64,000 nucleotides of DNA from NCBI RefSeq assembly GCF_050589645.1, contig NZ_JBNGOQ010000002.1:620001-684000 (forward strand), read 5' to 3'. The notes under the pieces are model-generated. The model was not told the DNA's origin. It made no database searches and saw only the letters and a list, made by a program, of their open reading frames with translations. The translations under genes and the position numbers were made by a program. The number at the start of each line of letters is the position of its first letter. Position 1 is the stretch's first letter. Origin of the DNA: JBNGOQ01 sp050589645 (GTDB lineage: Bacteria > Bacteroidota > Bacteroidia > Flavobacteriales > Flavobacteriaceae). This document shows, piece by piece, positions 63,871 to 64,000 of this stretch.

Positions 63871-64000
63871 ATGAGAACACTATTTCTATCCATTGCAATG
63901 GTATTTTCCCTTTGGGCCCTTGGCCAGGGAAATGCCGCCAAAAATGACATTGTATTCACCAAAACTGGTGAGATTATTCAAGGTAAAGTGGTCAAGGTCA
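63871..64000 (+). CDS. Secreted protein, N-terminal fragment
   Basis: Gene truncated by the right edge; 43 codons are visible from the ATG at 63871. The signal peptide (MRTLFLSIAMVFSLWALGQG) is followed by the start of a beta-rich domain (DIVFTKTGEIIQGKVVKV). The family cannot be determined. Confidence 0.75.
   Translation, partial: MRTLFLSIAMVFSLWALGQGNAAKNDIVFTKTGEIIQGKVVKV

Noticed and set aside
1..64000. tRNA, rRNA, CRISPR, transposon, prophage and riboswitch signatures
   Set aside because: I looked in the intergenic gaps and found no cloverleaf-like or repeat-spacer structure, no transposase and no phage genes; gaps are short and AT-rich. Weak riboswitch structures cannot be excluded by eye.

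Overview
The window is a continuous chromosomal segment of a member of the Bacteroidota, most probably a marine Flavobacteriaceae (Maribacter/Zobellia/Muricauda-like). The evidence is a short RpoD without region 1.1, a SusC-type carboxypeptidase-regulatory plus plug module inside a DUF4139 protein, YaiO-type outer-membrane proteins, a fused alpha/beta E1 2-oxoacid dehydrogenase, many small lipoproteins, A-rich leaders instead of Shine-Dalgarno sites, and frequent TTG/GTG starts. I see no rRNA, tRNA, CRISPR array, insertion sequence or prophage. Coding density is very high and many genes overlap by 4-14 bases.

Layout. 1-5760 (minus): a molybdenum-cofactor block (moaD, moaA, mobA-like, moeB with rhodanese, start of a TauE/SafE permease) downstream of a two-subunit Tat-exported aldehyde/isoquinoline-oxidoreductase-type molybdoenzyme. 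5889-9432: YdjC-like deacetylase, vWA lipoprotein, OmpA lipoprotein, and a 54-residue membrane protein. 9436-13583 (minus): an envelope operon of a cytochrome-c/FG-GAP lipoprotein, 3D-domain lipoprotein, amidase and M14 carboxypeptidase. 13689-20561: pirin, serine hydrolase, MenB, glycosyltransferase, helicase, DUF6155-like. 20784-22034: rpoD and, convergent with it, two tandem paralogous microproteins of 32 and 33 residues.

22095-32084 (minus): a tight six-gene operon coupling a hybrid histidine kinase and a lone receiver protein to a membrane HEAT-repeat protein, a processive-type GT2 synthase, a sulfatase/LtaS-like membrane protein with altered active-site residues and a TPR tail, and a TPR/beta-barrel YaiO protein. 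Its gene content suggests a regulated machine that makes, modifies and exports a surface glycan. This is my best candidate for an undescribed system.

32222-42857: M19 dipeptidase, alpha/beta hydrolase, NTF2-like protein, phosphatidylserine decarboxylase, DUF72, LolA-like protein, HEXXH lipoprotein, a 0.7-kb near-empty region with two tiny ORFs and a long hairpin, Ig-like and propeller-like secreted proteins, and YceI. 42879-48593 (minus): a seven-gene biosynthetic operon with flavoprotein, methyltransferase, type III polyketide synthase, FabL-like reductase, hotdog dehydratase, ketosynthase and acyl carrier protein, presumably making an acyl starter and converting it to a methylated or oxidised alkyl-aromatic lipid.

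48663-64000: OmpA and lipocalin lipoproteins, fused E1 dehydrogenase, a plus-strand run of 2OG-Fe(II) oxygenase, a DUF120-riboflavin-kinase-like protein, SUI1, DUF1835, nucleoside phosphorylase and a cytosolic solute-binding-like protein, then ung, a YfcC transporter, a MutS2 without Smr domain, a DCC thiol oxidoreductase, and a DUF4139 protein carrying a SusC-like insertion. A hairpin-rich intergenic stretch precedes a truncated secreted protein.
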